Below are positions 9,690 through 23,196 of a stretch of 64,000 nucleotides of DNA, piece by piece (position 1 is the stretch's first letter; the number at the start of each line of letters is the position of its first letter). A program made the translations under genes and the position numbers. The DNA lies in NCBI GenBank assembly GCA_035048815.1, contig JAUCBN010000023.1:2983501-3047500 (forward strand), given 5' to 3'. The notes beneath the pieces were generated by a model. It had not been told where the DNA came from. It did no database searches and saw only the letters and a program-made list of their open reading frames with translations. Origin of the DNA: Abelmoschus esculentus (Eukaryota > Streptophyta > Magnoliopsida > Malvales > Malvaceae).

Positions 9690-12150
9690 ATCTAAGTTGG
9701 CAGGGGCAAAGCTTTCAGACTATAAGAAGAACACACAACATTCATACTTCTAACTGAGGCTGACTGGATTCAGAATGAATACAAGATTTTTCAATCTCTG
9801 CCTGACATTTAAGACGGCATCGCCGGATTACAAGTCAGAATTGAATCGGAATCTGGATTGATTCTCACCAATGTGAATCTGTTTGTAGCCCAGGTTAATG
9901 TACATACTTTCTTTGATCATATATTTGTGTTTACCACAGTTTACACTTCTCAATGAGTGGAAATGCTAATGACCTTCTACCCTTAAATACAAAATCTACT
10001 AACTTTTTTATAATTACAAAATGGTCATCACCGAAGGGTTCAATTATTCTGACCGATACACTCGGGTCAACGCCTAACTCGGGCCAACGCTTAAAGGTTG
10101 ACTTAAAAATTGTAGTCTTTAAAACTTTCTCATCTCAAAGAAATTTCGTCGACGAAATTAAACGAAGAGAAGAGATATAACTATCTTTAACCTAACATTT
10201 TCTCAACATGTGTTTACCTTGATTCGGAGATTCTCTTTTAAAACTTTCTTAGCAAAAATCATAACACTGAACTTTTGATTCTCGGCAACCAAACAACACT
10301 CACAATAAACCCTAAAGCAGGACAACAAGAATAACCTCAAACAATACTATCCAAATATTAATTTTAGATCTTAGAATTATGTGCATCATTTTTTTTTTCA
10401 AATTATGACTGGTTTGTTTAATTAAAAATAAGATTAAATTGAAAAAAAATATTAGTAATGAGGTTTAAATTTATTAGGTTTTTAAATTATAACTAAATTA
10501 TTTGGAAGTGTAATTTTTTTTAACAGATGCAACTAATTTTATTAACAAAAAAAATACTCAATATTACAATAATGGTTTACAATTATCATTGTAAACTAAA
10601 AATATAATTTGATCATTTTCTTAAAACTAACCACTCTAGATCAAACAAGGACCATACATGAAAAAGTTTAAAATTTATCCAAAGATTCGATCGAAAAGAT
10701 AGATACGAACAAATCTGATTGCATCAGTAAACGAACCAAAAGGGGATTAATCTATGAAGATCACTGAGAAACTCAAATCAGAACAAAGCGTCGCGGTAAA
10801 CTATCCACGAGCGCAAACCGCGTATCCATATTCAATCTGAGGGTCCAAAGCAAGGAAGATCAACGTGATAACAAATAAGTGTCATCTTGATCAGTCGTGG
10901 CGTCGTTAGATCCAACCTTATAAAAACAAAACAAAAGAAAAACATGTCAAACGACAAAATAAACGTGTCAAACGACAGAAGAAACGTACCAAAAGGTAGA
11001 GTAGATCGTGCTATAAGAGCATAATTATTTATAATAAAAAACGAAAATGATAGAGTCCGGTGGACGGCGACCAATATTAAGATTAGTGCCGACGACGACA
11101 CTCAAAGAAGAAGAAGAAACAAATCTGTGGCAGTAGGAGATTTTAGGAGAATTGGAAGTGTAATTTTAAAGGATTGAATGCGTTAATATATGAATTTTTT
11201 TAAATGTTTTAACTTAAAAATAGGTGTTTAAGTAAATTTTTTTTGAGATAAGTGATTAATGTATTTTTAGGTGAAATTAATGTCTAAAGTTTTATTTCGT
11301 TAGTGTTTTAAGGTAATATCAATACAAATTAGTTTAACTTAGAAATATGTGTTCAAATTATACACTTTTCTAAAGTTTCATTATGTTAGTGTTTTAAGGT
11401 AATACCATTAAAAAAATTCATCACACAATTATAATTAACATGCGTCTATCTTAATTTTTCATATACATAAATTGAAAAAATTAATTAAAAAAATCTTAAT
11501 TTTTCTAAAAAAGTTTCAAATCTCTAAAACTCTAAACCTCAAAATCTTAAAATTTACGTGATTGGTAATCTCATCGAATCTCGTCACCGTTTAAGGTCCC
11601 CACCCATTCTCCCAACCACCCGTTGTCAATAATCAGTAAGAGGTGCAATCGGGCGTTGAACGACTATAACCTTTTGTATTCATTGTTAAAGGAAATTCGT
11701 CCTACCAATTATTAACAATGGATTGTTAGAGGCAATTAACGGTGACTTAACGACAATACGAGTACTAATTTTGGTTTTAAAGTTTAGAGATTTTAAAATT
11801 TTGAAACTATTTTATAACTTTTGAAAATTTTAGAGATTATTTAAATTAATTTAATTTATTTTTTTATTTATTTTTAAAATAAAAATAAAAATAAAAGTCA
11901 TATATCAATTTAGTGTTTGGTGATAAATTTTTTTTAATAGTATTAACTTAAAACACAAATAAAATAAAATTCTAAGTATTTATTTTAATTAAAAAATATT
12001 AAACACGCATCTTAAAATAAGTTAAACTTTTCTTAATTAGAACGTATTTTTTTTTAACCACAGTTAATTAATGCCAAATTTATAACCAAACAAAAAATTT
12101 AACAAAATTAGATAATTAACAAAGTTCATCATTTGTGAATGTTAAGAAAA
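9690..12150. other. Gene-free AT-rich spacer
   Basis: Sequence up to about 9920 is probably the MATE 3' UTR and downstream flank. From 9950 to 11120 there are short open frames on both strands with no family motif, no splice partner and no coding bias. From 11150 to 12120 the text is A/T-rich, with two similar stretches around 11270-11330 and 11370-11410 (both contain AGTTTTATT/AGTTTCATT then GTTAGTGTTTTAAGGTAATA), a small local duplication. I see no gene. Confidence 0.5.
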
Positions 12151-12877
12151 AAGTGAGGTATTGAGCCGAAAGGCAGAGAGAGGGGATGAAATCAGTTGTA
12201 GATTATGCGGGCCCAAAAGAGACTCTAAATTGCAGCGAGTACAAACGAAAGTGAAGCAGTTTTCATTAGGAAATTGGATATCACCAAGTGATTCTGCTGC
12301 TATCTCTACTTCCCTTTCTCCTTTTATTATTTCTGGTTAAAACTCTTTCCAATTCTTTTTCTCACCTTTGTTTCTTTGTATTTTGTTGGGTTTTCTATTT
12401 GATTGCTCAGATTATCTTAAGGGTCTTGATTCTTTGTTCTGATGCTCTATTGTTTATACAGGAAAAAGAATTATTCACTTCAATTTAGGCTTGTTCGCTG
12501 AAATTTTTATTTTCTTCTTGTTTCTCTGAAACCAAACAGTTCAAAGGTTTGTTCCCCTTCAATTCATTGAAAACTGGACATTTTTAAGGGCAATTAATGT
12601 TCTGATTGATGGGTGCCGGTAAATTTGGTATAATGATTCATGGGTTCGCTTTTGTTTGTCTAAATTATAGTTACCTACTTGTAGTTAGCCGATTAGTACT
12701 ATTATCAAGCCTAGTTTATTGCGTGGGCGTATTTTGAGTTCTAACTTTCGGTTTCTTTGCACCTATTAATGTTAAACGCGATTTGTACTTTTATTGATTG
12801 GATTTGGTTATTCAGAGATAATGATTTGTTGGTTCTTTTTTATTTGGTGAAAATTTGTAGATTTTAAGTGGGACACG

Positions 12878-15800
12878 ATGGGGAATTCTTCTTCAATGCT
12901 AACTCAATATGATATTGAAGAAGTTCAAGAACACTCCCAGAGATTATGTATGTTGTTTGTATGCTTTTATGTCTCCTATTGGTTCTTCCATTCTGTTGTT
13001 TTATCATACAAATTTTGATGTTTTCTTCACTTTGGGAATGCAGTCTCCCAGCATGAAATTGTTTCATTGTATGAAAGGTTTTGTCAGTTAGATCGAAATG
13101 CAAAGGGATTTATATCTGCTGATGAGCTCTTATCAGTTCCGGAGTATGCAATGAATCTGCTCTCTCAGGTAATCTTTTGGTTTGATGTTATTGGAGCAAT
13201 TAATTAAAGTCTGGAATGTGAATATAAATCATGGTTCAATGTTAGCATTTGCGTTCTGTGTTAGAGTTTGATGTCTTGGATTTGTTGCACTTTACAGAGG
13301 CTGCTTAAGATGGTGGATGGTTTGAACTTTAAGGACTTTGTCGCATTCTTGTCAGCGTTTAGTGCTAAAGCAAGTGTGCAGCAGAAAATCAAACGTGAGT
13401 TTTCATTCATTTCTCTATTGTGATTGACTTTGTTGGTTTAGGTACAGTCTGATTTGAATCAATGATCACAAGTAAAAGAGTTCAGATGATTACCTTTTCG
13501 GTGTCTTTTTATCGTCCCTTGCTCATTGAAGCTGAGAAATGATTCAAAATTAGAATTTCTCTTTGTTTCAGTTATCTTCAAAGTTTATGATTCTGACGGC
13601 AACGGAAAGGTGTCTTTCAATGACATACTTGAAGTGTTACGTGATTTGTCCGGTTCATTTATTTCTGATAACCAAAGAGAGGTAAAACCGATTATTTCTG
13701 CCTTTTATTCTTATATCATCCAATTGAAAATAAAATAAAAGAGCAAGTGAGTGCTGATGATTACTTGTATTCTGACCATAATTTACTTTTCCATGCATAG
13801 AGTATGGATAAATTCACCTATTTGATTTGCTGGTAGTATCCATTGTGGGATATTCAGTGCACTCTTGCTGTTAGCATACTGAAAGGAAATGAGAACATCT
13901 ACTGAAATGAATGAATTTAATTCACATATCCTATTAGCAATATCTGATTGTGATGCAAAAGAAAAATGAAATACCTGTTATGGAATCAGCAATAAGAGGA
14001 GAAAGGAGAATCATTTTGCAAGAGTGCAAATCAGTCTTATCTGTAATTAGTATGTTTACTTTTGTTTCTTTGCATCTGAATTCAGATTACTTTGAAAGCA
14101 AGAAAGAAATGTATTGTAAATTTTCTACAATCTTTTTTTGCCTCAAGTTGGCATGTTGATTATCTGTCAGTATATGGAAAAGGAACTGATGGGTTGTTCT
14201 GACTATGTAATAGACTAAAAGGGAGCAAACTGGTCTTTGAATGGCCCCTTAAATTTTCATTATTTTCTTTCCGAAGCAGATGGTTTTCATTTATGATGCA
14301 TTTTCATAAAGGTATTTGCATGATTAGTTTGACTTTTGGATCATTCACGTCATTTTGGATTTGAAGGGATTCAAAAGAAGCGTTTTAATTGTTCATTTTC
14401 TCGTCATCTGATTAATATAATTCAAGGAGAACCTTCATTATTATTCAACTAAAATGACCCCAACTGATGGTCTTTTTCATGCAAAATGATTTTTGAGAAA
14501 TGTTTTCTGCATTTTCTTTTGTTTTGTAGAAAATAATTTGGTCAACAGAAAGTGATTTGCTGAGGCTGTTGACGAATTTATACAATTCTACTTTAGCTTA
14601 TGTTCCTCCCTAAATCTCTCATGGTAGTTGGTAAACTCGTATTTGATCAAAGTTGTCTCACATAGTGTGTTTTGTGCTGAAAAGCATGCATCAGACTAAA
14701 GTGGCTACTAGGTAACGACTACTTGTGATTTTGTGATTGCATCATAAGAGACTGATTGCTGCCAATTCCATTGACTACTGCGTTGTAAAGATTTTCTTTG
14801 AATTACAGAATAAGGTTTTCTAAGTTTAACATCATTCGGTATTTTATATAAGTAAATATCTCCACGTCATTTTGGCTTTAACATTACTTTGAACGAGATA
14901 GACCATTTTATGGTTTCTCTATTAAGGATAGCATCATGTGAGATTAATCATATGCGAACATGGTGCGGTAACATCTTACTCTTCTGTTCTTTCTTTTGCA
15001 GCAAGTCCTGACCCAACTTTTGAAAGAAGCAGGTTACTCAAAAGACTCTTACTTAACATTGGATGACTTCATCAAGGTCGGTTTGTTTATATTTATTATT
15101 ATAGTTTTGATTCACCTGTTTTCTGCTTGATAGTAATTTATTTGGCTGGTAAAAGGAAATCAGTTTCAGGGAGAGATCACTATGGTTAAAGTTGAGGATA
15201 TAGTTAGGGGAACCATATAGTCTATTTCATCTTGAATGCTTAGGAGACACCAATATATCCATATCTGACACTAACATTCAAGTCCGAGTTACATAAACAA
15301 TTAGTTAACTAATATCATTAGGATTACGTTACTTGTATTTTTCCTAGGGTATCAGTATTGTGTTCAACACTTTTGTCTGATATATATTTGGACATTGATA
15401 TGGGGTGAGATTCTCCAAATACAATCTCACTCACCCTTGATTCTGAGTACATTGGCATTACATACCAATTAACAATCATAGGCTGACATTCCTTGCCTAC
15501 TTAAAATTTAAATCATCATGCTTTCTCTTGATTGATTCTTTGGCTGTAATTAGCTTTATATCTTACTTTAAAGTTCCATATTCTGTTGGATAAAAAAGGA
15601 CGTGAACAATTTCAGGTTAATCGAATTTGTTCCTTGCATTTTCTGCAACTAGCAAAAAATTCTTAGGAATTCGATAAGAGCAGACAAGTTCATAAATATT
15701 TGCATATTCTGCAACGTTACAATGCGATTGAGAAACATTTCTAAAACTGCTGAATGGATCTAAAGTGATGTTCATGTCTATTACATTGTCGAAAAACTTG

Positions 15801-15935
15801 TTTACAAGATAGGTTTCATCTGGTTAGCCACTCTGCTTAAATAATGTTCTTGGTATTTAGTGTCGTTTCGCATTTATGGCACAGATTTTGGGGAGCTCTG
15901 GACTAAGAATGGAGGTTGAAGTTCCAGTTGATTAA
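12878..15935 (+). CDS. Calcineurin subunit B-like EF-hand protein
   Basis: Six coding exons close in frame: 12878-12947, 13044-13168, 13298-13394, 13572-13681, 15002-15076, 15885-15935, giving 175 residues, the length of the small plant calcineurin-B-like family (distinct from the longer CBLs). The N-terminus MGNSSS is a classic myristoylation signal (Gly2), so membrane association is likely. Loop 1 at residues 40-51 (DRNAKGFISADE) lacks an acidic or polar ligand at position 5 and may bind calcium weakly. The loop at 104-115 (DSDGNGKVSFND) has the central Gly and its first ligands but Asp, not Glu, at position 12. Other EF-hand positions are degenerate, for example around YLTLDDFIK. Role in calcium sensing is inferred from the family. 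The leader (about 12170-12870) probably contains a 5' UTR intron ending at TTTGTAG 12860. Confidence 0.85.
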
Positions 15936-16119
15936 GCTACCCTCTGCAGTGGATTATAGCCATAGGAGCATACATACTACACATGTACTACTGGCTTTCC
16001 ATGTTTCCATAAATAAAATCTCCTTGTATCAAAATAAGCTTCATAATTTTAGGTTTACAGGTACCTTGGAGTTTTATTTTATATTGGGATTCATTGTTTT
16101 CCTAAAGTGATTGGAGCAA

Positions 16120-17250
16120 GTTTCAATTCAGTCGTATTTATATAAATTTTCTTTATTTCTTTAATTAATTTTATATTCCTTTTGGAAATTTCATTTGAAA
16201 ATTTGGATTTACTATGCATTGGTTAGAATGAAATACATATCATATTGTTTAGTTAAGATTCAGTGTGCTAGGAGCTTTAAATTCTCTACAATTTATCTAT
16301 ATTAAAGTTTAGGGTAAATTACATAAATGTTCATTGAACTTTTAATGTGGATTTTAAGGTGAATTCATTTTATTGGTCGTACTTATAAAATATTTAATAA
16401 GATCATTTAACTTTTAGTTTGATTTTGATTTAGTCACCGAACTTTTACTTTGTTTTCAATATGGTCTCTCTTGTTATCTTTGGTTAGAACTAATAGTTAG
16501 TTTCCGTTTTTTCTTTAATAAAAAAATAGGTAAATTATGTCAATCATCACTGATTTTCTTTTCATTCCTATTTTGGTCATTAGAGCTTAAAAATATAATT
16601 TAATAACTTAATTTTTGAATTGTTCATATTTTGATCATTCTTACATAACATATTTATACAAATAATTTTTTTTATTAATCCTTGAAAATATTATTTTGAT
16701 TAATTGTTAAATTTAAATGATCTAATTCTTAATTTTATATTGTACAAATTAATTGGATAATCAATTAATTAGTTAAAGATAACCTATAACCAAACTTTAG
16801 CAATAAATATTGATACGTACCATTAGTAACCTTTTTTATTTAGCAACAAGATCAATTTGGTGAAAGTTAGACCAACTATTAAGGGTGTTTATTGTCGGAT
16901 AACGGATCAGATTAGATCCAATTTTTTTAAATATTTAAATTTTTAGATCAATAAATATTCTAATTTTTAGATCAAATTAGTCAGATCAAATATTTTTAGA
17001 CACCCCAACCAGCTACTAATATCATTCCATGGTGTTTTAGATACATTCTTGTATAAATATATATTTTTTTTTGTCTCAATCCTCACTTTATGTCTCAAGC
17101 TATTGCCTAAGTCCAATCTTCTCTTTCTATTTGACTGTTTTCCAGGCACCATTCCTATTTCCTCACCTCTTGTTGTATCACATGGCCTCGTCGCTCCATG
17201 CACAAGACGAACAAGCAGGTAGATAGGAGATCCCATCAACGCAAATTTTA
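16120..17250. other. AT-rich spacer downstream of the EF-hand gene
   Basis: No gene recognised. The minus-strand stretch at about 16967-17239 is open for 90 codons and slightly GC-richer than its surroundings, but has no recognisable domain. It is best read as a fragment of an old repeat. The rest is low-complexity A/T sequence. Confidence 0.4.
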
Positions 17251-17254
17251 TTTG

Positions 17255-17610
17255 ATTTAAAATAAATCAAACATTTAAAATCAAATATTTAAATTAATTA
17301 GATTATTTAAATCACATATTCAAATACTTAAATCAAATATTTAAATTGAATAGAATATTTATATAATAATTGAATATTTAAAATAAATTAAATAGTTAAT
17401 TTAATTCAAACATTTTAATTAATTCGAGTATTTAAATTGAATTAAATATTTAAATAGAATATTTTATATAATAATCAAATATTTGAATATTTTTTGAAAA
17501 TATATTAAATATTTAAATTAAATTATATATTGAAATTAAACTAAATATTTAGAATAAATATTTAAATTAAATCAAATATTTAAATCAAACGAATATTTAA
17601 ATCAAACTTG
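17255..17610. repeat. Degenerate tandem array of AAATATTTAAAT-like units
   Basis: Roughly 350 bp built from variants of a 12-16 bp unit (AAATATTTAAATTGAAT, AAATATTTAAATCAAA and similar), with the core ATATTTAAAT recurring more than fifteen times. The core is self-complementary, so the array can form many small hairpins. It ends where a Phe-rich frame and less repetitive A/T text begin. It may act as a matrix-attachment-type region, but that is speculation. Confidence 0.65.
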
Positions 17611-18030
17611 AATTTAGGTTTTCTTTGTATATTATTTTATGTATTTATTATTGAAAATAACAAAGTTAAAAGGTCTGAAAACAAATTTTTAAAAATTTAA
17701 AGGTGAAATTAAAAAAAAAATATTTTTATTTAATTTTTAAAATTAATGACAAAAAATATACTTGAGACAAATAAAAATAATTATTATAATATTTTTTTTG
17801 CTGTCAAATTATTTAACCATCAATATGTAATGATAATAAACGATTAAATAATAAAATTTTATATCTAAAAACATAAATAATTTTATCGATTATTTTTAAA
17901 AATTCGATAATCAATTTTATAGTAAAATAAAATATAAATAATTATTAATCTTATGGTAAGAATCCGATGGTTCTAGGGCTGTGTCTATAGTAAAACCCAT
18001 AAATTAAAAACCGTTATAAAGTGTTAGACG

Positions 18031-18040
18031 TATATATAGA
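18031..18040 (+). promoter_or_regulatory. TATA box of the Rab GDI gene
   Basis: TATATATAGA lies 20-30 bp before a pyrimidine- and CA-rich leader beginning around 18060 (CTTCCACCCC). A 5' UTR intron follows at 18211-18297 (CCTAG|GTACTT ... GTTCCAG), ending seven bases before the ATG cluster. Confidence 0.6.
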
Positions 18041-18303
18041 CGTGAACGATTGACAGCTTCCACCCCATTTCTACATTTGATTTGACTTACTCAGCTCACA
18101 AGCAAAGCAAGAAGCGAAACTCGTCTCAACTCATCTCTGACCTGAATCTGATTCCGATCAATCAACCGAAAAAGAAGACTCACAAGCAACAACTACTTCA
18201 TAAATCCTAGGTACTTTTAAGCGTATAGTGAATCTGAATGGATTGATGATCAAACCCTAAAGTCCTAACTCATCTCTGTCTTTGCTAATCGTTCCAGCCA
18301 GAT

Positions 18304-21300
18304 ATGGATGAAGAGTACGATGTCATAGTGCTGGGAACAGGTCTCAAGGAATGCATCCTCAGCGGTCTTCTTTCTGTTGACGGACTCAAGGTTTCTTTTT
18401 ACTTGTCCTCATATTTACCCTTTTCGATGGACTGTTCCCAATCTTGGTTTCTATATTTTCTTTTAAATAATTGATTCTGGTCATAGATCTTGATGGATAT
18501 GTGTTAGATTTGTGTTAGGATCTGTTGGATCTGGGTGCATGTTAGATTTCTGTAAGGGTTTGCTGGGTTTCTTAGCTTTCGTGTGCACCTTAGATCTGTG
18601 TAAGGATCTGTTGGATCTCGTGGTCCTGGACCGTTATTTATGGAGGTTCCTTCGATTAAGGCAAATATCTGTTTAAGTTTTCTTGATTTTGCTATAAATA
18701 GGATATGTTTCCCTAAAATTTTCAGTCTTCTTGTAAATGGCTGCTGTGATGCAGTTATACTAAAATAGATTAATTTAACCTAATCGCCCTCCCCAAAACA
18801 GAAAAAGAAAGGAGATCTTCTTCCTCAAAGAAAAGCTTTTCCGGAAACTCTCTCACAACCCTCCCCTACATTAAATCACTTACAGAAAGGTGAAAGAGAC
18901 TTCTAGACAAGTTTGCTCACAGAATTGCCCACTCACTTGAGAACTTAATTTATAGTTTTCCTAATCTCCCTATCCAAGTCTTACGAGTCATTTCATCCCC
19001 CATATACTGCTTGCTTTATGAAAGGCCCTATTCCGCTCTAGAAAAAACATAGATGCCAACTATTGGCATGGAATGTAAACAATTGGTTCTTATGAACCTG
19101 CTTGTATGATTGATAACCGGAACTGGGAATTTAGAAGATGACTATAACTACTACTTTGACAATTTGGTTTCCAAAATTGAGTAAACCCTCTGTATCATTT
19201 AACCATTCCCAATTCTTACTCGACTAACCAACCTTGCCTGCCTTTTTTAATTGTATGATTCTTGAAAATGTTTAAGCCAAGGTAAAGCAAATCTTCTAGA
19301 TAAGCTTGGTTTTTGTAGATGTTTTTCTTGTGGATGGAAAAGTCAACTTTTTTATTCTAGAATGTCTATTCCGAAGTAGAAAAATTGTCTTTGTTTGGCT
19401 CTTTTAGAAACTGCATGCTTTACAAAATGGTGCGATATATTTATTATATCATTTTGTTGTTTGTTGATTTCAATTGGTGCCCTTCATCATGCATTTAGGT
19501 TCTGCATATGGATAGGAATGATTACTATGGAGGAGAGTCTACATCACTCAACCTCATTCAGGTTCCGTTTTCTGCAAAATCCAAATGCTTAGCTAATCTG
19601 TTGATTTCTTTTCATTATTTATTTATTTAGTAATGTCTTCATATTATTTTCTGGTAGCTCTGGAAGAAGTTTCGAGGAAATGATAAGCCTCCGGCTCATT
19701 TGGGCTCTAGTAGAGATTATAATGTGGACATGGTCCCTAAGGTTATTTTCCCCTTTTATGGCATGAACTTTTTGCAACTTCTATTCTTCTGCATTGAATA
19801 TACTTACTTTTGTTATTCTTTGCACTAGTTTATGATGGCAAATGGCACACTTGTGCGTGTTCTCATTCACACGGATGTTACAAAGTATCTTTACTTCAAA
19901 GCTGTGGATGGTAGCTATGTTTTCAATAAAGGGAAGGTAGAATATCTTCTGTGGACATTTCGGTTTGTCTCTACTTGGGATTCAAATATAATATCGCGAT
20001 TTTCCCTCTATTTGTTGGTTTCTACCAATTTTATCAGGTTCACAAGGTGCCAGCAACCGACATGGAGGCACTCAAGTCTCCACTTATGGGAATATTTGAG
20101 AAGCGACGTGCACGGAAGTTCTTCCTATACGTTCAAGCTTACGATGAAAAAGATCCTAGAACTCATGAGGGAATGGACTTGACGAGGGTGACAACCAGGG
20201 ATCTAATTGCGTAAGGGCCTATTCCCCTTTTACTAGCTTCCTTTGATGGTCTAGTACTCACTCAAAAACTTAAATATTTTCATTTGTTTCTCATCTTTTG
20301 ATTGGGAATACTTAGAAAGTTATCCATTCTTATCTTTATACTTCCCCCAGTTTCTTTTTGAACATGCATCTTTCTATGGACTTCTTCTGACCTTATCTGC
20401 TAGGCACTGACTCTTAGATAATAGAGAACCCTATCCCATCTTTCATGTCTTCATTCTTCTTTTGACAGGAAATATGGGCTTGATGATAACACTGTGGATT
20501 TCATTGGTCATGCATTGGCACTTCATAGAGATGACCGCTACCTTGATGAACCTGCACTAGATACTGTAAAGAGGATGAAGGTGATTTGTGTCTTGGGTTT
20601 TTTATTTCTGCTTGGTTGAAAGTTCAGGATGATTATTTATGGTTTAAAATAATTCTCTCCTTGTTATTTGGCAGCTTTATGCGGAGTCTCTTGCACGTTT
20701 CCAAGGTGGATCTCCATACATTTATCCATTGTATGGATTAGGCGAGTTGCCCCAGGTTCTCATCACAATCACTGCCTCTCTATTAATTCTTTTCGACTAC
20801 TATGTAGAGCAATTTTATTAAGTTATTATATTTCTCATTTGAAATATCTCAGGCTTTTGCACGGCTTAGTGCTGTTTATGGTGGAACATATATGCTGAAT
20901 AAACCTGAGTGCAAGGTACATAGTGGTAGTTGTTAAATTTCTAATCTCTCCATTTATGTTATTGATAGTTTTCAGGAAATTTCTGTAGCTGGAATAAAAT
21001 ATTTTACCTTAAGTATACATCATTGTGTATTTCCAGGTGGAATATGATGAAGAAGGTAAAGTTTGTGGCGTCACATCTGAAGGTGAAACTGCCAGGTGTA
21101 AGAAAGTGGTTTGTGACCCTTCTTACTTGCCAAACAAGGTAGACTACTATTTTTCTTTACTTAAAGCATTTTTTTACTCCGAAGCAGAGTAGCTCGTGAT
21201 CTTATACAGTTCACCTTCATTTTACTCAAACAGGTTAGGAAGATTGGCAAGGTTGCCAGGGCAATTGCTATCATGAGTCACCCAATTCCAAACACCAATG

Positions 21301-22488
21301 ATTCTCATTCTGTGCAGATTATCCTGCCACAAAAGCAGTTGGGTCGTAAATCAGATATGTAAGTTAACATTGTTTTTTTTTAATAGTAAGCTTAATTAAA
21401 GTAAAAATGTAGGTGTTTCTCATTGATAATATGTATATTATTTTTTTCATTTGATTGAATAGAACTATATCCATCACCTCTCGTCCCTGGAATCCTTGAT
21501 TATGTGGTAGAGTCCCTTCTGCAGATGTGTTTCAAGTCTTTACTGTTTTGGACTTATTTCCTAGGATGGTATCCAGAAAACAACTTTCATTATTAAATAT
21601 TTTAAAATTTAGGATTTGCATCTGCTGACTTTCCCTTGTTTGCCTTGTCAACTGTTCTTTGGATTTACTATACCAAGAAGGAAGTCAAATTATTCAACTT
21701 TAGGCTTGTCGTCTTGGAACTGAGCTTCTGTTTCGTTGAAGATAATTCAATTTGAGGGGCAAACCTAAAAAAGTTGAAGATATCTCATTACTGATTATGA
21801 TTACTTACTGTTGCTCTTTGTTTTTATTCTAAAATTTAGGATTGTTTTGTCTGAGCAGGTATGTATTCTGTTGTTCGTATTCTCACAATGTTGCTCCAAA
21901 GGGCAAATTCATTGCATTTGTTTCTACAGAAGCTGAGACAGATCACATTGAGACTGAACTAAAGCCTGGAATTGACCTTCTAGGTCCCGTTGATGAGATA
22001 TTCTTTGATATCTATGACAGATACGAACCAGTCAATGAACCTTCTCTTGACAATTGTTTCATATCAACAGTGAGAATCTTTAGTTGTTTATGTTTGTTTA
22101 AGTGGTCTATTCACCTTTTGCTCAGTATGATTGAGGCTGAATGCTAATTGCTATCTGGTCATCTTTGACAGAGCTATGATGCTACAACACATTTTGAGTC
22201 AACCGTCATAGATGTACTTAATATGTATACCATGATTACTGGAAAGGTAAGCTTTGGTCTTTTTTGGTTGTCGTTGTTTCCGGTCTGTGACCAATTTGTG
22301 TACTCCCATTTGAAGTTATTGTTTAAGTTTCACTCAAATTGATGATAAATAGCCTCTGGACTTGAGAAATAAGTTGTGAGAATATGTAATTTCCTATTTT
22401 ATGTATTTAGACTAATGCTCTGAATATTTTTGAACAGGTTGTTGACCTCAGTGTGGATTTGAGTGCTGCCAGTGCTGCAGAAGAATAG
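18304..22488 (+). CDS. GDI: Rab GDP dissociation inhibitor
   Basis: Rab GDI extracts GDP-bound, prenylated Rab GTPases from membranes and recycles them in the cytosol. Thirteen exons close in frame with GT-AG borders: 18304-18390, 19499-19561, 19658-19741, 19829-19936, 20038-20210, 20469-20580, 20675-20755, 20853-20915, 21037-21138, 21234-21358, 21859-22069, 22172-22246, 22438-22488. The product is 444 residues, the usual GDI length. The N-terminus has the FAD-like fold signature VLGTGLKECILSG (9-21) and the Rab-binding stretch MDRNDYYGGES (33-43). The second conserved region reads YGLGELPQ (229-236) and YGGTYMLNKP (245-254). The acidic-Ala tail (SAASAAEE) matches GDI and not the longer REP/CHM proteins. 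Intron 1 is 1.1 kb. I see no lesion. Confidence 0.97.
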
Positions 22489-22634
22489 TTACCCTAAAGC
22501 ATTGTGTTATGTTCCTTTCAGTTTGACTGTTGCTGGTGGGATTGATTGTTCTACTCTGCACCATCATAGCTTTTTTTACTAATTATACTAAATGATATGA
22601 TGATATTTAAACGGTTCTTGGTGCTGTGTTTTTG

Positions 22635-22796
22635 GAAATGCCAATGCTCTGCATGTGTTGTTACTTGCTTGCTTGAAAATGCCAATGCTCTGCCTGTGTT
22701 TCTACCTGCTTGATTCAAAATGCCAATGCTCTGCATGTGTTGTTACCTGCTTGCTTGAAAATGTCAATGCTCTGCTTGTGTTTCTACCTTAGACCC
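22635..22796 (+). repeat. 41-bp tandem repeat, four copies, in the GDI 3' flank
   Basis: Four units begin at about 22635, 22677, 22717 and 22758, each with AAATGCCAATGCTCTGC (the fourth has GTC for GCC). Units 1 and 3 continue CATGTGTTGTTAC and units 2 and 4 continue TGTGTTTCTACC, so the array is a duplicated 82-bp dimer. It starts about 150 bp after the GDI stop codon and may lie in the 3' UTR. Confidence 0.85.
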
Positions 22797-22799
22797 CTA

Positions 22800-23195
22800 A
22801 GTAGTCATATTCTTACAGCCTTGAACCTTCAAAAAGAGTTAGTTAAGTCTTATAGTTTTTCAACCAATTTAATAATTAAATCAAGAAAATAAATTAACTA
22901 AGGGTTTGACTAAAATTGAATTAATTAAGTTTTTTTTATCACGGTTCTTTAGAATTAATAATTGTGTACAGAATGCAAATTATGTTTAATATGCATAAAA
23001 GGAGTTCTTCAAAATGAATTAAAATGAATTTATTTTTTTAATAAAAAAATAAAAAGGAAATATTGTTCCATTTAAGCCAAATTGATATTGGAACCAAAAC
23101 AATCCTTTCATGCTCAAACAGTGCATGAAATGCATCAAACATGTAAAATTCAACCATTCACACTATCACAATTTAACAAATAAAAATATAAAAGT
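22800..23195. other. AT-rich spacer after the GDI gene
   Basis: A/T-rich sequence with no coding signal on either strand. It holds nothing I can name before the dispersed element starting at about 23197. Confidence 0.5.
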
Positions 23196-23196
23196 T

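Noticed and set aside
10832..11101. Minus-strand frame of 89 codons with a hydrophobic, Phe-rich composition
   Set aside because: Composition reflects local A/T bias; no start context, partner exon or family motif.
16967..17239. Minus-strand 90-codon frame in the spacer before GDI
   Set aside because: No recognisable domain and flanked by low-complexity DNA; at most a repeat fragment.
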